This document shows, piece by piece, positions 25,601 through 35,012 of a DNA stretch of 44,957 nt. The DNA lies in contig JAMFSL010000294.1 of NCBI GenBank assembly GCA_026225275.1, positions 1-44,957 of the forward strand. Direction: 5' to 3'. Made by a program: the position numbers and the translations under genes. Position 1 is the first letter of the stretch. Each line of letters starts with the position of its first letter. This stretch comes from Puia dinghuensis. GTDB lineage: Bacteria > Bacteroidota > Bacteroidia > Chitinophagales > Chitinophagaceae. The notes under the pieces are model-generated. The model ran no database searches and had not been told where the DNA came from. It worked only from the letters and a program-made list of their open reading frames with translations.

Positions 25601-28600
25601 CGGGCAGTATCATCGCCAGCACGGGGAAACTGGCTAACCCGGCGACACGCTGGGGTGGTATCATGCGGGCTCTACAGCAGACCGACTTTGAAACGGCCAA
25701 TATCGAGGTACTGCAGTTCTGGATAGAAAGCCCCTTCGACAAGACGAGTTCTTCACTGCCAGCCGGGCAGGCCAATGTGGGCAATTCGACAGGTGGGGTA
25801 TTATATATCGACCTGGGTAGTGTGTCGGAGGACATTCTAAAGGATGGGCAGAAGGCATTCGAGAATGGGTATAATACGCCGAATATCGTAGCGGCTGTCG
25901 ATAGCTTTTCGGTATGGGGCAGGGTTCCGGCCAACCCGATCGAGGTGACTGATGCGTTCAGTAATAATGCGGGCGACCGGCCTTACCAGGATATCGGGCT
26001 GGACGGGATGAGCGACGGTTCCGAGGCCAATCATTTTGCGTCGTACCTGCAGCAGTTGGGGGCCATTGTAGGCACCGGGTCCAGTGTCTATAAAGCAGCC
26101 GCTCTTGATCCGTCCAGCGATGATTATGTTTACTATGAAGATGCCCGTTATAATCCGGGCGGCCTCAGTGCAAACGGGACAGGGATCTTAGGCCGGTATA
26201 AATATGTCAATAACCCCGATGGTAACTCGCCGATCGCTTCGACGGGCTCGACCACTGTCAGCGCTTTTACGTTGTATCCGGACCAGGAGGATATCAATAA
26301 CGACAACACGATGAACACGCTGGAGCAGTATTTTGAATACAAGGTTAACCTGTTCCCGTTACCCGATAGTTTCGGTACCAGCATGGGGCATAATTTCATC
26401 ACGGATTCGATTGGTCCGTTTACTCCCACAGGTGGGGTACCCCAGACCTGGTACCAGATCAGCATTCCGCTGGCGCAATATTATCAGAATGTAGGATCGA
26501 TGCCTGATTTCACGTCTATCCAGTACATGCGGATGTATATGACGGGGTGGCAGGATTCGGCGGTGTTACGGTTTGCGCAATTGCAGCTGGTCAGGAATAC
26601 CTGGAGGAGCTTCAGCTATGTGATCGATACCACGGGCAACCTGACGTTATTGCCCACCAACAGTCCGACGACCTTTAATGTCACGGCGGTGAATATCGAA
26701 CAGAACAGTAACCGGAGCCCTATTCAATATCAAGAACCACCGGGAGTGCAGCGGCAGCAGGAATTGAGCAGCAACAATGTCAACCTTTTGCTGAACGAGC
26801 AGTCGATGAGCCTGCAGATCTGTGAGCTGGCCCAATTCGATACGCGTGGGGTTTATAAGACGACCAACCTGGATCTTCGCAGATACGGGACGATGGATAT
26901 GTTCATCCATGCGGAAGCGGCGGGTACCAACCAGGGCAATTTCAACAGTGGTGACCTGAACGCTATTATCCGCATTGGCAGTGATTTCACCAGCAACTAT
27001 TATGAGATCAGGATCCCGTTGGTAAAAACGCCGTGGTTTGATAATCAACTCCCGGATGTCTGGCCGGACTCTAACAATCTGAATCTTTCACTTCAGCGAC
27101 TGGTCAAGCTGAAGGAGGACCGGAATAACGCAGGCTTCGCCAATACTCAATATTATAAAGAAATAGCTGGCAGTCGGTCGTATGCGATTATAGGTAACCC
27201 CAACCTGGGGGCTATCCAGGCTATCTTCCTGGGGGTGGAGAATGCACAGCAGCCTGGATATATCTGTACAGAAGTATGGTTTGATGAACTTCGATTGACC
27301 GACATCAGCGAGAAGGGGGGCTGGGCGGCTGTCGGTAAGGTAGATGTGAAACTGGCCGATCTGGGGACCTTGTCGGTCGCGGGAAGCAACAAGTCTGCGG
27401 GATGGGGAACGATCGATCAGAATACCAGTGAGCGATCGTATGAAAACGATATGGAACTGGATGTGGCGACCAATCTGGAATTAGGGAAGCTGCTGCCCAA
27501 GAAGGCCAACCTGTCTGTGCCCATATACGCGGGAGTGACGCGAACGGTGGCGACGCCGGAGTATGACCCTTTCCAACTGGACATTCCATTGAAGACCGAG
27601 GTTGGCTTAGCCACTTCTGCCAAAGCAAAGGATTCTATCAGGAAGGAGGCGATAGACGCACAAACGGTGACGACTCTCAATCTGACCAATCTGCATGTGA
27701 ATAATCCCACGAACAAAAAGCTGCAACCGTGGAGCATACAGAATTTTAATGTCAGTTATTCCTATACCAATACCTCGCATCACAGTCCCCTGGCCATAGA
27801 GGATGATAATACCACCAATAAAGCGATCTTTGCGTATAGTTTTAACCGTACGGCGAAGTTTCATACGCCGTTTGCAAAAATGATCAAGTCGAAATCCAAG
27901 TGGCTGGGTTTGATCAGGGATTTTAATTACAATCTCATGCCAAGCGTGCTGAGCTTTCAGGCGAACGTGTTCCATCAATTCTCTCCCTATCGATCGCGCA
28001 ATGTCGGCGGTCCTGCGGATATTTTGCCGGAAACGTTCAATAATATCTTTACGTTCAATCGACTGTATACGCTTCGTTGGGATTTCACGAAGTCACTGTC
28101 GGTGGATTACACGGCGACGAATAGCGCCTGGATAGATAATGATTCGGGAAGACTGGACAAGTCGATGCGCCGGAAGGTATGGACGCAGTTCTTTAAGGGC
28201 GGGCGTACGATCTTGTTTACGCAGAATGTCAACGTGACGTATATCGTGCCTACGAGTAAGATACCGTTGCTGGACTGGACGTCGATCAAGGCTGGATATA
28301 CGGGCAGCTATACGTGGACGTCATATTCGCAACAGGTGCCGACATGGGGTAGTAGCATAGCGAATACGCAGCAGAGGAATTTGCTGGCCGACCTGGACTT
28401 TACGAAATTGTATGATAAATGGAAGGTGCTTAAAAATCTGAATGCGGGGTTGAATTCTCCTGCGAACGGCAAGCCGGATACCTCGAAAAATAAGAAGCCG
28501 CTGCCTCTGCCGCCCCCGATCACGGGGCCTCAATTGACGGGTATACCGAAGGCGCTGGGCAGGTTGCTGACGATGGTTAAGCATATCACATTCAACTATT

Positions 28601-30003
28601 CGGACAATTCGACCAGTAATATCTATGGGTACATGGACAGCACACAGGTGTTTGGCATGGATCTGCGTGACCAGCAGCCGGGATGGAAGTATGTGTTCGG
28701 GTCACGGCCGGATACGAACTTTATCAATAAGCTGGGGCAAAGAGGGCTGTTATCGTCAGATACGACTTTCAACAACCAGAATCTGATCAGTTATTCGCAG
28801 AAGATCGACATTTCGGCGGCCCTTGAGCCCATCAAGGATCTCCGGATAACCATTAACATTGATAAGAGTTTTGGCATGAACTATTCCGAGCTGGATAAGG
28901 ATACGTCCGGCGGATCTGGTCTCAACCGGCTTAACCCATACATGTCCGGCACTTTTACGATCAGCTATCTATCCTACAAGACGCTTTTTGAAAAGTATCA
29001 ACCGGACGAGGTGACGAGTACCTTTCTCAAGTTTGAAGATAACCGGTCGGTGATTTCGAGGCGACTGGGTTCAATCAATCGTTATACGGGTGGGTTGACG
29101 GGTGCGGACGGTTATGCACAGGGCTATGGCCAGTATTCGCAGGACGTGCTGATACCCGCTTTCCTGGCGGCTTATACGAAGACGGATGCCACGAAGATAC
29201 CGTTGATGAATGAGGCAGGAGGAGGTGTGACGAGCAGTCCCTTCAGCGGGTATTTGCCGAGGCCGAACTGGCACATCTCGTATTCGGGTCTGAGCAAGCT
29301 GCCCTGGTTCAGTAAGATCTTTACCAGTTTTAACCTATCTAATGCCTATACCAGCGGCCTCAGTATGGGCAGTTTCAATTCTAACCTTAGTTATGGTGAT
29401 CCGTTGAGATATGGGGTGCCGGGTTTTATCGATACGGCGACGGGGAATTTTCAGCCTTATTACCAGGTGCCCAATATCACGATACAGGAACAATTCTCGC
29501 CTTTATTGGGAGTCGACATGGCATTTGTCAACCAGATGCAGGGTAAGATGTCCTTTAGCCGGTCAAGGACAGTGAGTCTCAGCCTGGTGGATTACCAGAT
29601 GAGTGAGAGCCGGTCGACGGAATTGGATGTCGGCTGGGGCATCAAGATACCGAATGCGCCGCTGCCTTTTGGCTGGAAGGTGCCGGGCAATGGGAAGACG
29701 CCGCCTAACGGGCCACCCGGCAGTATCAATGCGAAGAAACCGTCTAATGATCTGACGCTGCGGATTGATGTGAGTTATCGGGATGATGCAATGTCCAGCA
29801 GTTATATCGGTCAGAATACCTCGCAGCCGACGGGTGGGCAGACGGTGATCAGGATCGATCCGTCTATCAATTACGTCCTGAATAACAGGATCAACCTGAA
29901 GTTTTATTTCGATGAGCAGCGGACGACACCCAAGATATCGACTACGCCGCCGATTGTGACGACGAAGGGGGGTATACAGTTGAGGATTGCGCTGGCGCCA
30001 TAG
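22645..30003 (+). CDS. sprA: Cell surface protein SprA, type IX secretion outer-membrane translocon
   Basis: A 2452-residue exported protein, the giant beta-barrel channel of the type IX secretion system required for protein export and, in gliding species, motility. A signal peptide occupies about residues 1-29 (ending ATASAKP). Family landmarks include LMRPNLTVSDNLFNRIFG, KLPISYNTLSTFNFENQLKL, VYIDDFEGSTSAIDLRFPL, GVENAQQPGYICTEVWFDEL and long antiparallel strand-rich stretches to the C terminus, which ends in GIQLRIALAP as an outer-membrane strand. TTG at 22645 is the only good start before a closing stop and directly follows AGGAGA. Length matches the family (about 2400). Repeat element D follows the stop. 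Confidence 0.95.
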   Translation: MTRYCFSSILATLLTCAASVVFSATASAKPFRLPVITRSIRDTIPADSAKKVKDSSKKDSLRWPIFDRRGDPLSNPDLNPFDLKDPSNLHDSIEYDPVTQQYYIVEKVGDQYYREPTYLTMDEMMALESQQAEDDYFRSRADAVDALNRKLMRPNLTVSDNLFNRIFGAGKPDIRPQGNVDITAGYQGQNIENPTLPQSARSTGAPYFNEDANLNVVGAVGSKLKLPISYNTLSTFNFENQLKLDYTGGPDEIVKKIEAGNVSFTTKSTLMTGAQSLFGIKTTLQFGKLTITGVIANETSQKQSVNSAGGAAVQNFSFSADAYDQNRHFLLAQYFKNNFNNAMSRLPVVNSNVQILRIEVWVTNRQGTDTSSRQIVGLMDLGETQPYNPKIHAQTNIPYPFSNANSEYTSIVNQPNSRNPSQVVSILNNLGLTQVQDFETVYARKLNASEYYFNPQIGFLSLNQTLQSSDVLGVAYQYSYNGTIYQVGEFATDVPPDTASAVTTGDIASPSATSGQSKVLFVKLLKATAQRTTLPIWNLMMKNVYSLKTASGSSLSNITKTGFQFNVNYNQPSAGTKRYLPVGPKADVPLLTVLGLDRLNANNDPGPDGIFDYIEGLTVISTLGTVIFPVLQPFGADLDTLAFAGSPASLKEQYVFSQLYDTLQAVAQTYANVDRYVLTGTAKGQTTNSLSLGAYNVPQGSVVVTAGGQTLKENVDYVVDYNLGQVQIINQSIINSGVPVNVSFENNANFGLQQKSFMGLRMDYVAKQTATETLTLGSTIERLNERPFFAKTDYGEDPVRNTMFGVDANYKGQLPQLTRALNHLYNTKEMSTINAYGEGAILRPGHPSQIGSGTSGAVYIDDFEGSTSAIDLRFPLTSWNLASAPSGLNGLYTPLFPEANYNDSLPYGYNRARLAWYNIDPTLQNTGGGSDPDSYENVLLDPRIDPVLVQNIFPQQSVATGQAQEVTFDMAYYPSDRGPYNFDTRPGSIIASTGKLANPATRWGGIMRALQQTDFETANIEVLQFWIESPFDKTSSSLPAGQANVGNSTGGVLYIDLGSVSEDILKDGQKAFENGYNTPNIVAAVDSFSVWGRVPANPIEVTDAFSNNAGDRPYQDIGLDGMSDGSEANHFASYLQQLGAIVGTGSSVYKAAALDPSSDDYVYYEDARYNPGGLSANGTGILGRYKYVNNPDGNSPIASTGSTTVSAFTLYPDQEDINNDNTMNTLEQYFEYKVNLFPLPDSFGTSMGHNFITDSIGPFTPTGGVPQTWYQISIPLAQYYQNVGSMPDFTSIQYMRMYMTGWQDSAVLRFAQLQLVRNTWRSFSYVIDTTGNLTLLPTNSPTTFNVTAVNIEQNSNRSPIQYQEPPGVQRQQELSSNNVNLLLNEQSMSLQICELAQFDTRGVYKTTNLDLRRYGTMDMFIHAEAAGTNQGNFNSGDLNAIIRIGSDFTSNYYEIRIPLVKTPWFDNQLPDVWPDSNNLNLSLQRLVKLKEDRNNAGFANTQYYKEIAGSRSYAIIGNPNLGAIQAIFLGVENAQQPGYICTEVWFDELRLTDISEKGGWAAVGKVDVKLADLGTLSVAGSNKSAGWGTIDQNTSERSYENDMELDVATNLELGKLLPKKANLSVPIYAGVTRTVATPEYDPFQLDIPLKTEVGLATSAKAKDSIRKEAIDAQTVTTLNLTNLHVNNPTNKKLQPWSIQNFNVSYSYTNTSHHSPLAIEDDNTTNKAIFAYSFNRTAKFHTPFAKMIKSKSKWLGLIRDFNYNLMPSVLSFQANVFHQFSPYRSRNVGGPADILPETFNNIFTFNRLYTLRWDFTKSLSVDYTATNSAWIDNDSGRLDKSMRRKVWTQFFKGGRTILFTQNVNVTYIVPTSKIPLLDWTSIKAGYTGSYTWTSYSQQVPTWGSSIANTQQRNLLADLDFTKLYDKWKVLKNLNAGLNSPANGKPDTSKNKKPLPLPPPITGPQLTGIPKALGRLLTMVKHITFNYSDNSTSNIYGYMDSTQVFGMDLRDQQPGWKYVFGSRPDTNFINKLGQRGLLSSDTTFNNQNLISYSQKIDISAALEPIKDLRITINIDKSFGMNYSELDKDTSGGSGLNRLNPYMSGTFTISYLSYKTLFEKYQPDEVTSTFLKFEDNRSVISRRLGSINRYTGGLTGADGYAQGYGQYSQDVLIPAFLAAYTKTDATKIPLMNEAGGGVTSSPFSGYLPRPNWHISYSGLSKLPWFSKIFTSFNLSNAYTSGLSMGSFNSNLSYGDPLRYGVPGFIDTATGNFQPYYQVPNITIQEQFSPLLGVDMAFVNQMQGKMSFSRSRTVSLSLVDYQMSESRSTELDVGWGIKIPNAPLPFGWKVPGNGKTPPNGPPGSINAKKPSNDLTLRIDVSYRDDAMSSSYIGQNTSQPTGGQTVIRIDPSINYVLNNRINLKFYFDEQRTTPKISTTPPIVTTKGGIQLRIALAP

Positions 30004-30006
30004 GAG

Positions 30007-30175
30007 TATGGCCCTTGCGGGCTACGGGACAACCGAGCAGAGCGAAGGTTGCGAACAAGGAGGAGCGAGGAACGACGCTCCAACGAAGTTCAGCCCGCGG
30101 GCCATACCGGCTAATGATGAGCCTTCGGCTGGTCGGCCTGTGGCCGTCCTTGATGGCCCTTGCGGGCTACGGGAA
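30007..30175 (+). repeat. GC-rich intergenic hairpin element D
   Basis: Located just after the sprA stop. Hairpin CAACC (30030-30034), loop GAGCAGAGCGAA, GGTTG (30047-30051) matches the hairpins of A and E with different stem bases; ACGAAGTTC is at 30083-30091, and GGAGCG/CGCTCC forms a further stem (about 30061-30080). The core lies inside a large inverted repeat: TATGGCCC-tt-GCGGGCT at 30007 onward against AGCCCGCGGGCCATA (30092-30106). A 22-bp segment at 30008-30029 is repeated exactly at 30153-30174. Confidence 0.75.
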
Positions 30176-30186
30176 AAATAGGCTGG

Positions 30187-30951
30187 CTACCCTTTATAAA
30201 AATAGATAGCGTCGGCCTGGGCTTTGCAGGTAATGACGAGGTCATTGATGCAGACGTGCGGCGGAAGCGATGCGCAATAGAATATGGCATCTGCTACGTC
30301 TTCTGCACTGAGTGGCGTATAACCTTCATAGATTTTTTTTGCCTGTCCTTCATCGCCTTTGAAGCGTACTTTGGAGAATTCTGTCTCGGCGGCGCCGGGA
30401 TGAATAGCGGTTACTTTGATCCCATGCCGCAGCATATCTATTCGCATCGACCGGGAGATGGCGTCGACTGCAAATTTACTACCGCAATACACGTTACCTT
30501 TTTCATAGACTTCTTTGCCGGCTACGCTACCGAGATTTATTATATGGCCATCGCCGGAAGGGATGAGCAGGGGGAGCACGGCTCTGCTCACGTAGAGCAG
30601 TCCTTTTACGTTGGTATCGATCATGGTTTCCCAGTCTTCGAGGCTGGCTTCATCGAAGTAGTCTCTGCCGAGGGCCAGGCCGGCATTGTTGATGAGGATG
30701 TCTATTTTTTGCCATTCGGAAGGCAGGCTGGCGACTGCGGCGAAGACGGCTGTGCGGTCCTGTACGTCGAAGTTGAGGGTGAAAACACGCTCGGGCGCGC
30801 CAGAGAGACTTTCGAGTTCGTGCTTTAAGGCGTCGAGTCTGTCTTTGCGGCGGCCGGTCAGGATGAGGCGGGCGCCGGCGGCGGCAAATTTCCGGGCACA
30901 GGCTTCACCGAAGCCTGAGGTTGCACCCGTGATGAAGATGGTCTTGTTCAT
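30187..30951 (-). CDS. SDR-family NAD(P)-dependent oxidoreductase (YdfG-like)
   Basis: A 254-residue classical short-chain dehydrogenase. Cofactor motif TGATSGFG (8-15), NNAG (88-91), catalytic Ser142, Tyr155 and Lys159 (YCGSK). TGRRKDRLD after beta-2 suggests NADP preference. The sequence resembles YdfG-type 3-hydroxy acid/serine dehydrogenases. Its ATG overlaps the alpha/beta-hydrolase stop by 4 bp, making it the last gene of the guaB-lnt-hydrolase-SDR string. Exact substrate unknown. Confidence 0.9.
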   Translation of the reverse strand: MNKTIFITGATSGFGEACARKFAAAGARLILTGRRKDRLDALKHELESLSGAPERVFTLNFDVQDRTAVFAAVASLPSEWQKIDILINNAGLALGRDYFDEASLEDWETMIDTNVKGLLYVSRAVLPLLIPSGDGHIINLGSVAGKEVYEKGNVYCGSKFAVDAISRSMRIDMLRHGIKVTAIHPGAAETEFSKVRFKGDEGQAKKIYEGYTPLSAEDVADAIFYCASLPPHVCINDLVITCKAQADAIYFYKG

Positions 30952-31838
30952 GCTTGTTGTACAAAGTTTATGAAATCATGTAAGATATCGTTGCAGGGGC
31001 CGGGGGTTTCATGCATGCCCTCGTGACCGGTGTTTTTTACCAGATGGATATGCGAAATGGCCGGCAGATGAGATTGTTCGAGGGCGCCTTGTAAGGGCAC
31101 GATGCTGTCTTCTTCGCCGATAATAAAGAGGACGGGGCCGGGAAATTCTCTGAGCACGGCTGTGCGGTCTGGCCGGGTGATCATGGCCTGGTACCAGGCG
31201 ATCAGTGTGTCCGGGGGAAACGCGGCATACCGGTCGATCATCGCATCGATCAGTTGGGGATGATGCTGATGGGTATACTGACCAAACAGGCCCGGGGTGG
31301 ATTGACGGATAAACAGATCGGCTCCGTTCTTCCGGATGAATTCAATGCTTTTACGGCGGATGGTTTTCTTTTCTTCGCTGTCGGGATAGGCGGTGGAATG
31401 AAAGAGCCCGAGAGCGGCGAGACGGTCGGGGTATTTTTCGGCAAAGGCGAGGGTAATATAGCCGCCCATACTATGGCCGATCATGATGCATTTGTCGATG
31501 CCGAGATGATCGAGGAGGGTCTTGACTGCGGCGGCGAGGTCTTCTATGGTGGTGGCAGACCCGGGCGTGGGATCGGAGGGCTGGGCAGGTGTCGCGAAGT
31601 CGGGAGCGCGATCGGCGGGGATGGCGGGGACGGCGGATGAGCGGCCACTGCCCGGAAGGTCGGGGATGATGAGCCGGCAGTGAGTTGATAAGGGGCCTGC
31701 GATGTTGTCCCAGGTGGCGCCGTCTTCGGCGAATCCATGAAGGAGCACGACGACAGGGCCGGTGCCGATATCGCGACAGAAGAGGTTGTCGGCCTGCGAG
31801 CCGACGGGCAAGCGGCCGATGTTGATCATTTTATCCAC
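30948..31838 (-). CDS. Alpha/beta hydrolase
   Basis: A 296-residue alpha/beta-fold hydrolase. The oxyanion HGFAEDGATWD near 34-44, nucleophile Ser123 in IGHSMGGYITL, acid Asp in IIGEEDSIVP, and catalytic His in NTGHEGMHE near 270 are in order. A low-complexity Pro/Ala/Ser/Asp-rich insertion (about 68-97) sits between LPGSGRS and the next helix, longer than in typical relatives. It overlaps lnt by 8 bp upstream and the SDR by 4 bp downstream. Substrate unknown; esterase, lactonase or C-C hydrolase activity are all possible. Confidence 0.9.
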   Translation of the reverse strand: MDKMINIGRLPVGSQADNLFCRDIGTGPVVVLLHGFAEDGATWDNIAGPLSTHCRLIIPDLPGSGRSSAVPAIPADRAPDFATPAQPSDPTPGSATTIEDLAAAVKTLLDHLGIDKCIMIGHSMGGYITLAFAEKYPDRLAALGLFHSTAYPDSEEKKTIRRKSIEFIRKNGADLFIRQSTPGLFGQYTHQHHPQLIDAMIDRYAAFPPDTLIAWYQAMITRPDRTAVLREFPGPVLFIIGEEDSIVPLQGALEQSHLPAISHIHLVKNTGHEGMHETPGPCNDILHDFINFVQQA

Positions 31839-33447
31839 GACTATTCTGCGTTTTAATGATGGTGATCACATGCCAGGCGAACAGCAGGACGGTCAACAGG
31901 ATGGCGATCTTTGAGATCAGGTCTCCGAACCGGACATAAAAGGTCATTTCCTGTTGCGGGGGGACATGGGTTGTGATGGTGCCTTGCTGGTCCCAGGGGA
32001 GGGACTGGAGTATATCGCCTGCGGGATCGATGACGCAGGAGATGCCTGTATTGGCGCTACGTATGATCCAGCGTCTTGTTTCAATGGCCCTGAGCCGGGC
32101 ATAGTCTCTATGCTGGCGGTGGCCGGGTGTGTTGCCCCACCAGCCGTCATTGGTGATGATGGCGATCAGGTCGGCGCCGTTGCGGACGTAGCGGGACATG
32201 AATTCGCCATAGATGCTTTCGTAACATACGGCAGGGGCTATATGGTACAGATTATCGGTGGTGGTCAGGGCGATGCGGTTGGGCTGGCCGGTATAGCTGC
32301 CGGTGGAACCGCCGAATTTTTCGAACCAGCTATCGAGGAAATGCAGGAAGGGGGGAAGGGTCTCTACGCCCGGCACCAGCATGGTTTTATGATAGATTCG
32401 GACCAGTCCGCCGCTATCCAGAATGGCAGCGGCATTATAGGTTTCGGCATATCTGTTGGACTGGGGAATTTGAAAGGCAGTGGGGGAATGTTTGTCATTG
32501 AAGAACCGGTAAGAATCTATTCCCGTAAGGAGATTGATCCGGGGGTGGCGCCGGAGAAAATCCCATAGCGGATTGAGAAAATAATTGTCTTTCAGGTGAT
32601 CTTCGTCGAAACCGCCATTTTCCAAGGCTGTTTCAGGCCAGATAACGAGGGTTGTGCTGCTGTCGGTGGCGGAGTCGCTTAGCCGGATGAGCTTTTGGAG
32701 TTGGGCGTCGAAGGTGCCGGTTTGAATCTTTTCATAGGGATCGATATTCGGCTGGACGATGACGATGTCGGAAGTGGGGCCTTTATCGGTGGCGAGGGTC
32801 TTACCGGAGGCGTAATCCTGATCGGGCGAGGGGGGAGTGAGGATCCTGGAACCGACCAGCGGGATGATCAGCAGCAGGGCGGCTATGAGGGCTTTGCGGC
32901 GACCTAACCGTTTATGCTGCACGAAATCCCACAGGAGCAAAAAGAACAGGATGTTCAGTAACCAAATCCACAATCCGCCGCCACTGACGCCGGTGTACTC
33001 ATACCATTGGACCCAGCCGGGGTGCGAGGCGAAGACATTACCAATGGTCAGCCAGGGCCAGCTGAGTCCCCAGTTCGATAGATGGAAATATTCGAAGCTC
33101 AGCCAAAAAACTATCAGTGCACTATAACCGAAAGCATGCCCCATCCTTTTATGGACCCAATGAAAGAGCATCCAGGGGATGCACATGAGCAAGCTGTTGG
33201 CGAGGATGGCGCCGCAGGCGCCGGGACCGGTGGAATTCCAGACCCACCAGGTGGCGCCGATATTCCAGATCAACATGGAAAGGTAGGTCCAGCCAAAGAA
33301 TTTAATTCGACGGATACCTTGCCGGTCCAGCCATAACAGGGGAACGAAGGCGATAAAAATCAATGGAGTCAGCGGTGATTCCGGCCACGCAGCATATAGC
33401 AGCAGTCCGGTGAGTGCCGACAGAAGAAAGGGGTGGAACTTTTTCAT
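31831..33447 (-). CDS. lnt: Apolipoprotein N-acyltransferase
   Basis: A 538-residue inner-membrane enzyme that adds the third acyl chain to lipoproteins. N-terminal half: several membrane helices (from FHPFLLSALTGLLLYAAW). C-terminal half: nitrilase-like periplasmic domain with catalytic Glu in VIWPETALEN (about 270), Lys in YHKTMLVPGVETLP (about 352) and Cys in VCYESIYGE (about 407), then a final membrane helix. Start is MKKFHPF at 33447; an upstream extension overlaps guaB. It lies 13 bp after guaB and overlaps the hydrolase by 8 bp. Lipoproteins such as BamD and SusD in this window are expected substrates. Confidence 0.95.
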   Translation of the reverse strand: MKKFHPFLLSALTGLLLYAAWPESPLTPLIFIAFVPLLWLDRQGIRRIKFFGWTYLSMLIWNIGATWWVWNSTGPGACGAILANSLLMCIPWMLFHWVHKRMGHAFGYSALIVFWLSFEYFHLSNWGLSWPWLTIGNVFASHPGWVQWYEYTGVSGGGLWIWLLNILFFLLLWDFVQHKRLGRRKALIAALLLIIPLVGSRILTPPSPDQDYASGKTLATDKGPTSDIVIVQPNIDPYEKIQTGTFDAQLQKLIRLSDSATDSSTTLVIWPETALENGGFDEDHLKDNYFLNPLWDFLRRHPRINLLTGIDSYRFFNDKHSPTAFQIPQSNRYAETYNAAAILDSGGLVRIYHKTMLVPGVETLPPFLHFLDSWFEKFGGSTGSYTGQPNRIALTTTDNLYHIAPAVCYESIYGEFMSRYVRNGADLIAIITNDGWWGNTPGHRQHRDYARLRAIETRRWIIRSANTGISCVIDPAGDILQSLPWDQQGTITTHVPPQQEMTFYVRFGDLISKIAILLTVLLFAWHVITIIKTQNSRG

Positions 33448-33460
33448 AGTGATAGCTGCG

Positions 33461-34963
33461 TTAACGGCTATAGTTCGAGGATTCCTTCGTGATCTCCACA
33501 TCGTGCGGATGGCTTTCTTTCATGCCGGCATTGGTGATCCTGATGAACTGTGCCTGTTCCCGCAAGGCGCGGATGTCTTTGGCGCCGCAGTAGCCCATCC
33601 CTGCCCGCAGGCCACCTACATATTGTTGCACCACTTCGGCGAGGTTGCCTTTGAAGGCTACGCGTCCTTCGATGCCTTCGGGCACCAATTTTTTGATATC
33701 GTCTTCCACGTCCTGGAAATAACGATCGCTGCTACCTTGTGTCATAGCGCCGATCGAACCCATGCCGCGATATTGTTTGAATTTCCGGCCTTCGTAGATG
33801 ATGGTTTCACCGGGGCTTTCTTCCACGCCGGCAAATACGCTGCCCATCATGACGGTGTTGGCGCCGGCAGCGAGGGCCTTGACCATGTCGCCGGTATAGC
33901 GGATGCCGCCGTCGGCAATGACGGGGATATTTCTGGCATTGAGGACAGATGCTGCCTCCAGTACTGCGGTGATCTGAGGAACACCTGCGCCCGCTACGAT
34001 CCGGGTGGTGCAGATGGATCCTGGGCCGATACCGACTTTTACGGCATCTGCCCCGGCATCGGCGAGGGCTTTAGCCCCTGATGCGGTGGCAATGTTACCG
34101 GCGATGACCTGAAGATTTTTGAAAGATTTCTTTAATGTTTTCAAAGCATTGATGACGCCTATATGGTGGCCATGTGCGCTGTCGAGGGTGACGACGTCTA
34201 CGCCGATCTGTTGTAATGCGGCGGCCCGGTCGAGGAGATCTTTGGTAATGCCAAGGGCAGCGCCGACGAGCAGGCGGCCGTAGGAATCCTTGACCGCGTT
34301 GGGATAGCTGGAGAGTTGCAGGATATCGCGATAGGTGATCAACCCGATGAGCTTGCCCTGCTTGTTGACGACCGGCAATTTTTCTATTTTGAATTTCTGC
34401 AGGATCTTCTCGGCCTTTTTGAGGTCGGTGCCTTCGGGGGCGGTAACGAGTCTATCTTTGGGGGTCATCACTTCGCTGACTTTGCGGCGCTTGTTGTCTT
34501 CGAAGCGCAGATCGCGGTTGGTGAGGATGCCTACGAGTACTTTATTATTATCTACGATGGGGATGCCGCCGATCTTGTTTTCCTTCATGAGGCGGAGGGC
34601 ATCGCTGATGGTGGACTCTTCGTGGAGGGTGATGGGATCGATGATCAATCCGGACTCACTACGTTTGACTTTACGAACTTGTTCGGCCTGCTTCTCGATG
34701 CTCATGTTCTTATGCAGGATGCCGATGCCGCCTTCGCGGGCAAGGGCGATGGCGAGGGTTGCTTCCGTGACGGTGTCCATTGCAGAGGACAGCATGGGAA
34801 TATTGAGTGTAAGGTCTTTGGTGAGCTTGCTACGGATATCCACTTCACGGGGCAATACCTCAGAAAATGCCGGTAATAACAGCACATCATCGAATGTCAG
34901 TCCATCGCCGAAAAATTTTGTGGGGGATTTTGCCTTGCGTGCGGGGGAAATTATTCTTGCCAT
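33461..34963 (-). CDS. guaB: Inosine-5'-monophosphate dehydrogenase
   Basis: A 500-residue enzyme oxidising IMP to XMP, the committed step of GMP synthesis. TIM-barrel domain with [17 protein letters not shown] and SAMDTVTEA near the N terminus; two CBS domains inserted at about 98-215; catalytic loop [11 protein letters not shown] with the active Cys near 314; and flap [17 protein letters not shown] with RYFQ. ATG at 34963 is preferred; an upstream TTG at 34969 is less likely. Its promoter at 34967-34999 ends 3 bp before the ATG, so the mRNA may be leaderless. Confidence 0.97.
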   Translation of the reverse strand: MARIISPARKAKSPTKFFGDGLTFDDVLLLPAFSEVLPREVDIRSKLTKDLTLNIPMLSSAMDTVTEATLAIALAREGGIGILHKNMSIEKQAEQVRKVKRSESGLIIDPITLHEESTISDALRLMKENKIGGIPIVDNNKVLVGILTNRDLRFEDNKRRKVSEVMTPKDRLVTAPEGTDLKKAEKILQKFKIEKLPVVNKQGKLIGLITYRDILQLSSYPNAVKDSYGRLLVGAALGITKDLLDRAAALQQIGVDVVTLDSAHGHHIGVINALKTLKKSFKNLQVIAGNIATASGAKALADAGADAVKVGIGPGSICTTRIVAGAGVPQITAVLEAASVLNARNIPVIADGGIRYTGDMVKALAAGANTVMMGSVFAGVEESPGETIIYEGRKFKQYRGMGSIGAMTQGSSDRYFQDVEDDIKKLVPEGIEGRVAFKGNLAEVVQQYVGGLRAGMGYCGAKDIRALREQAQFIRITNAGMKESHPHDVEITKESSNYSR

Positions 34964-34966
34964 GTG

Positions 34967-34999
34967 CAAAGATAAAGCAAGCGCCCGGTACGCTCCAAA
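34967..34999 (-). promoter_or_regulatory. Promoter of guaB, with almost no leader
   Basis: On the minus strand TTTG (complement of 34996-34999), a 21-bp spacer, and TATCTTTG (complement of 34967-34974). Only CAC separates the -7 box from the ATG, so transcription should start at or near the start codon. Confidence 0.6.
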
Positions 35000-35012
35000 T
35001 TTTTGTCCGGAG

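Noticed and set aside
30160-30828. Plus-strand open frame opposite the SDR gene
   Set aside because: Antisense to a gene with an intact Ser-Tyr-Lys catalytic set.
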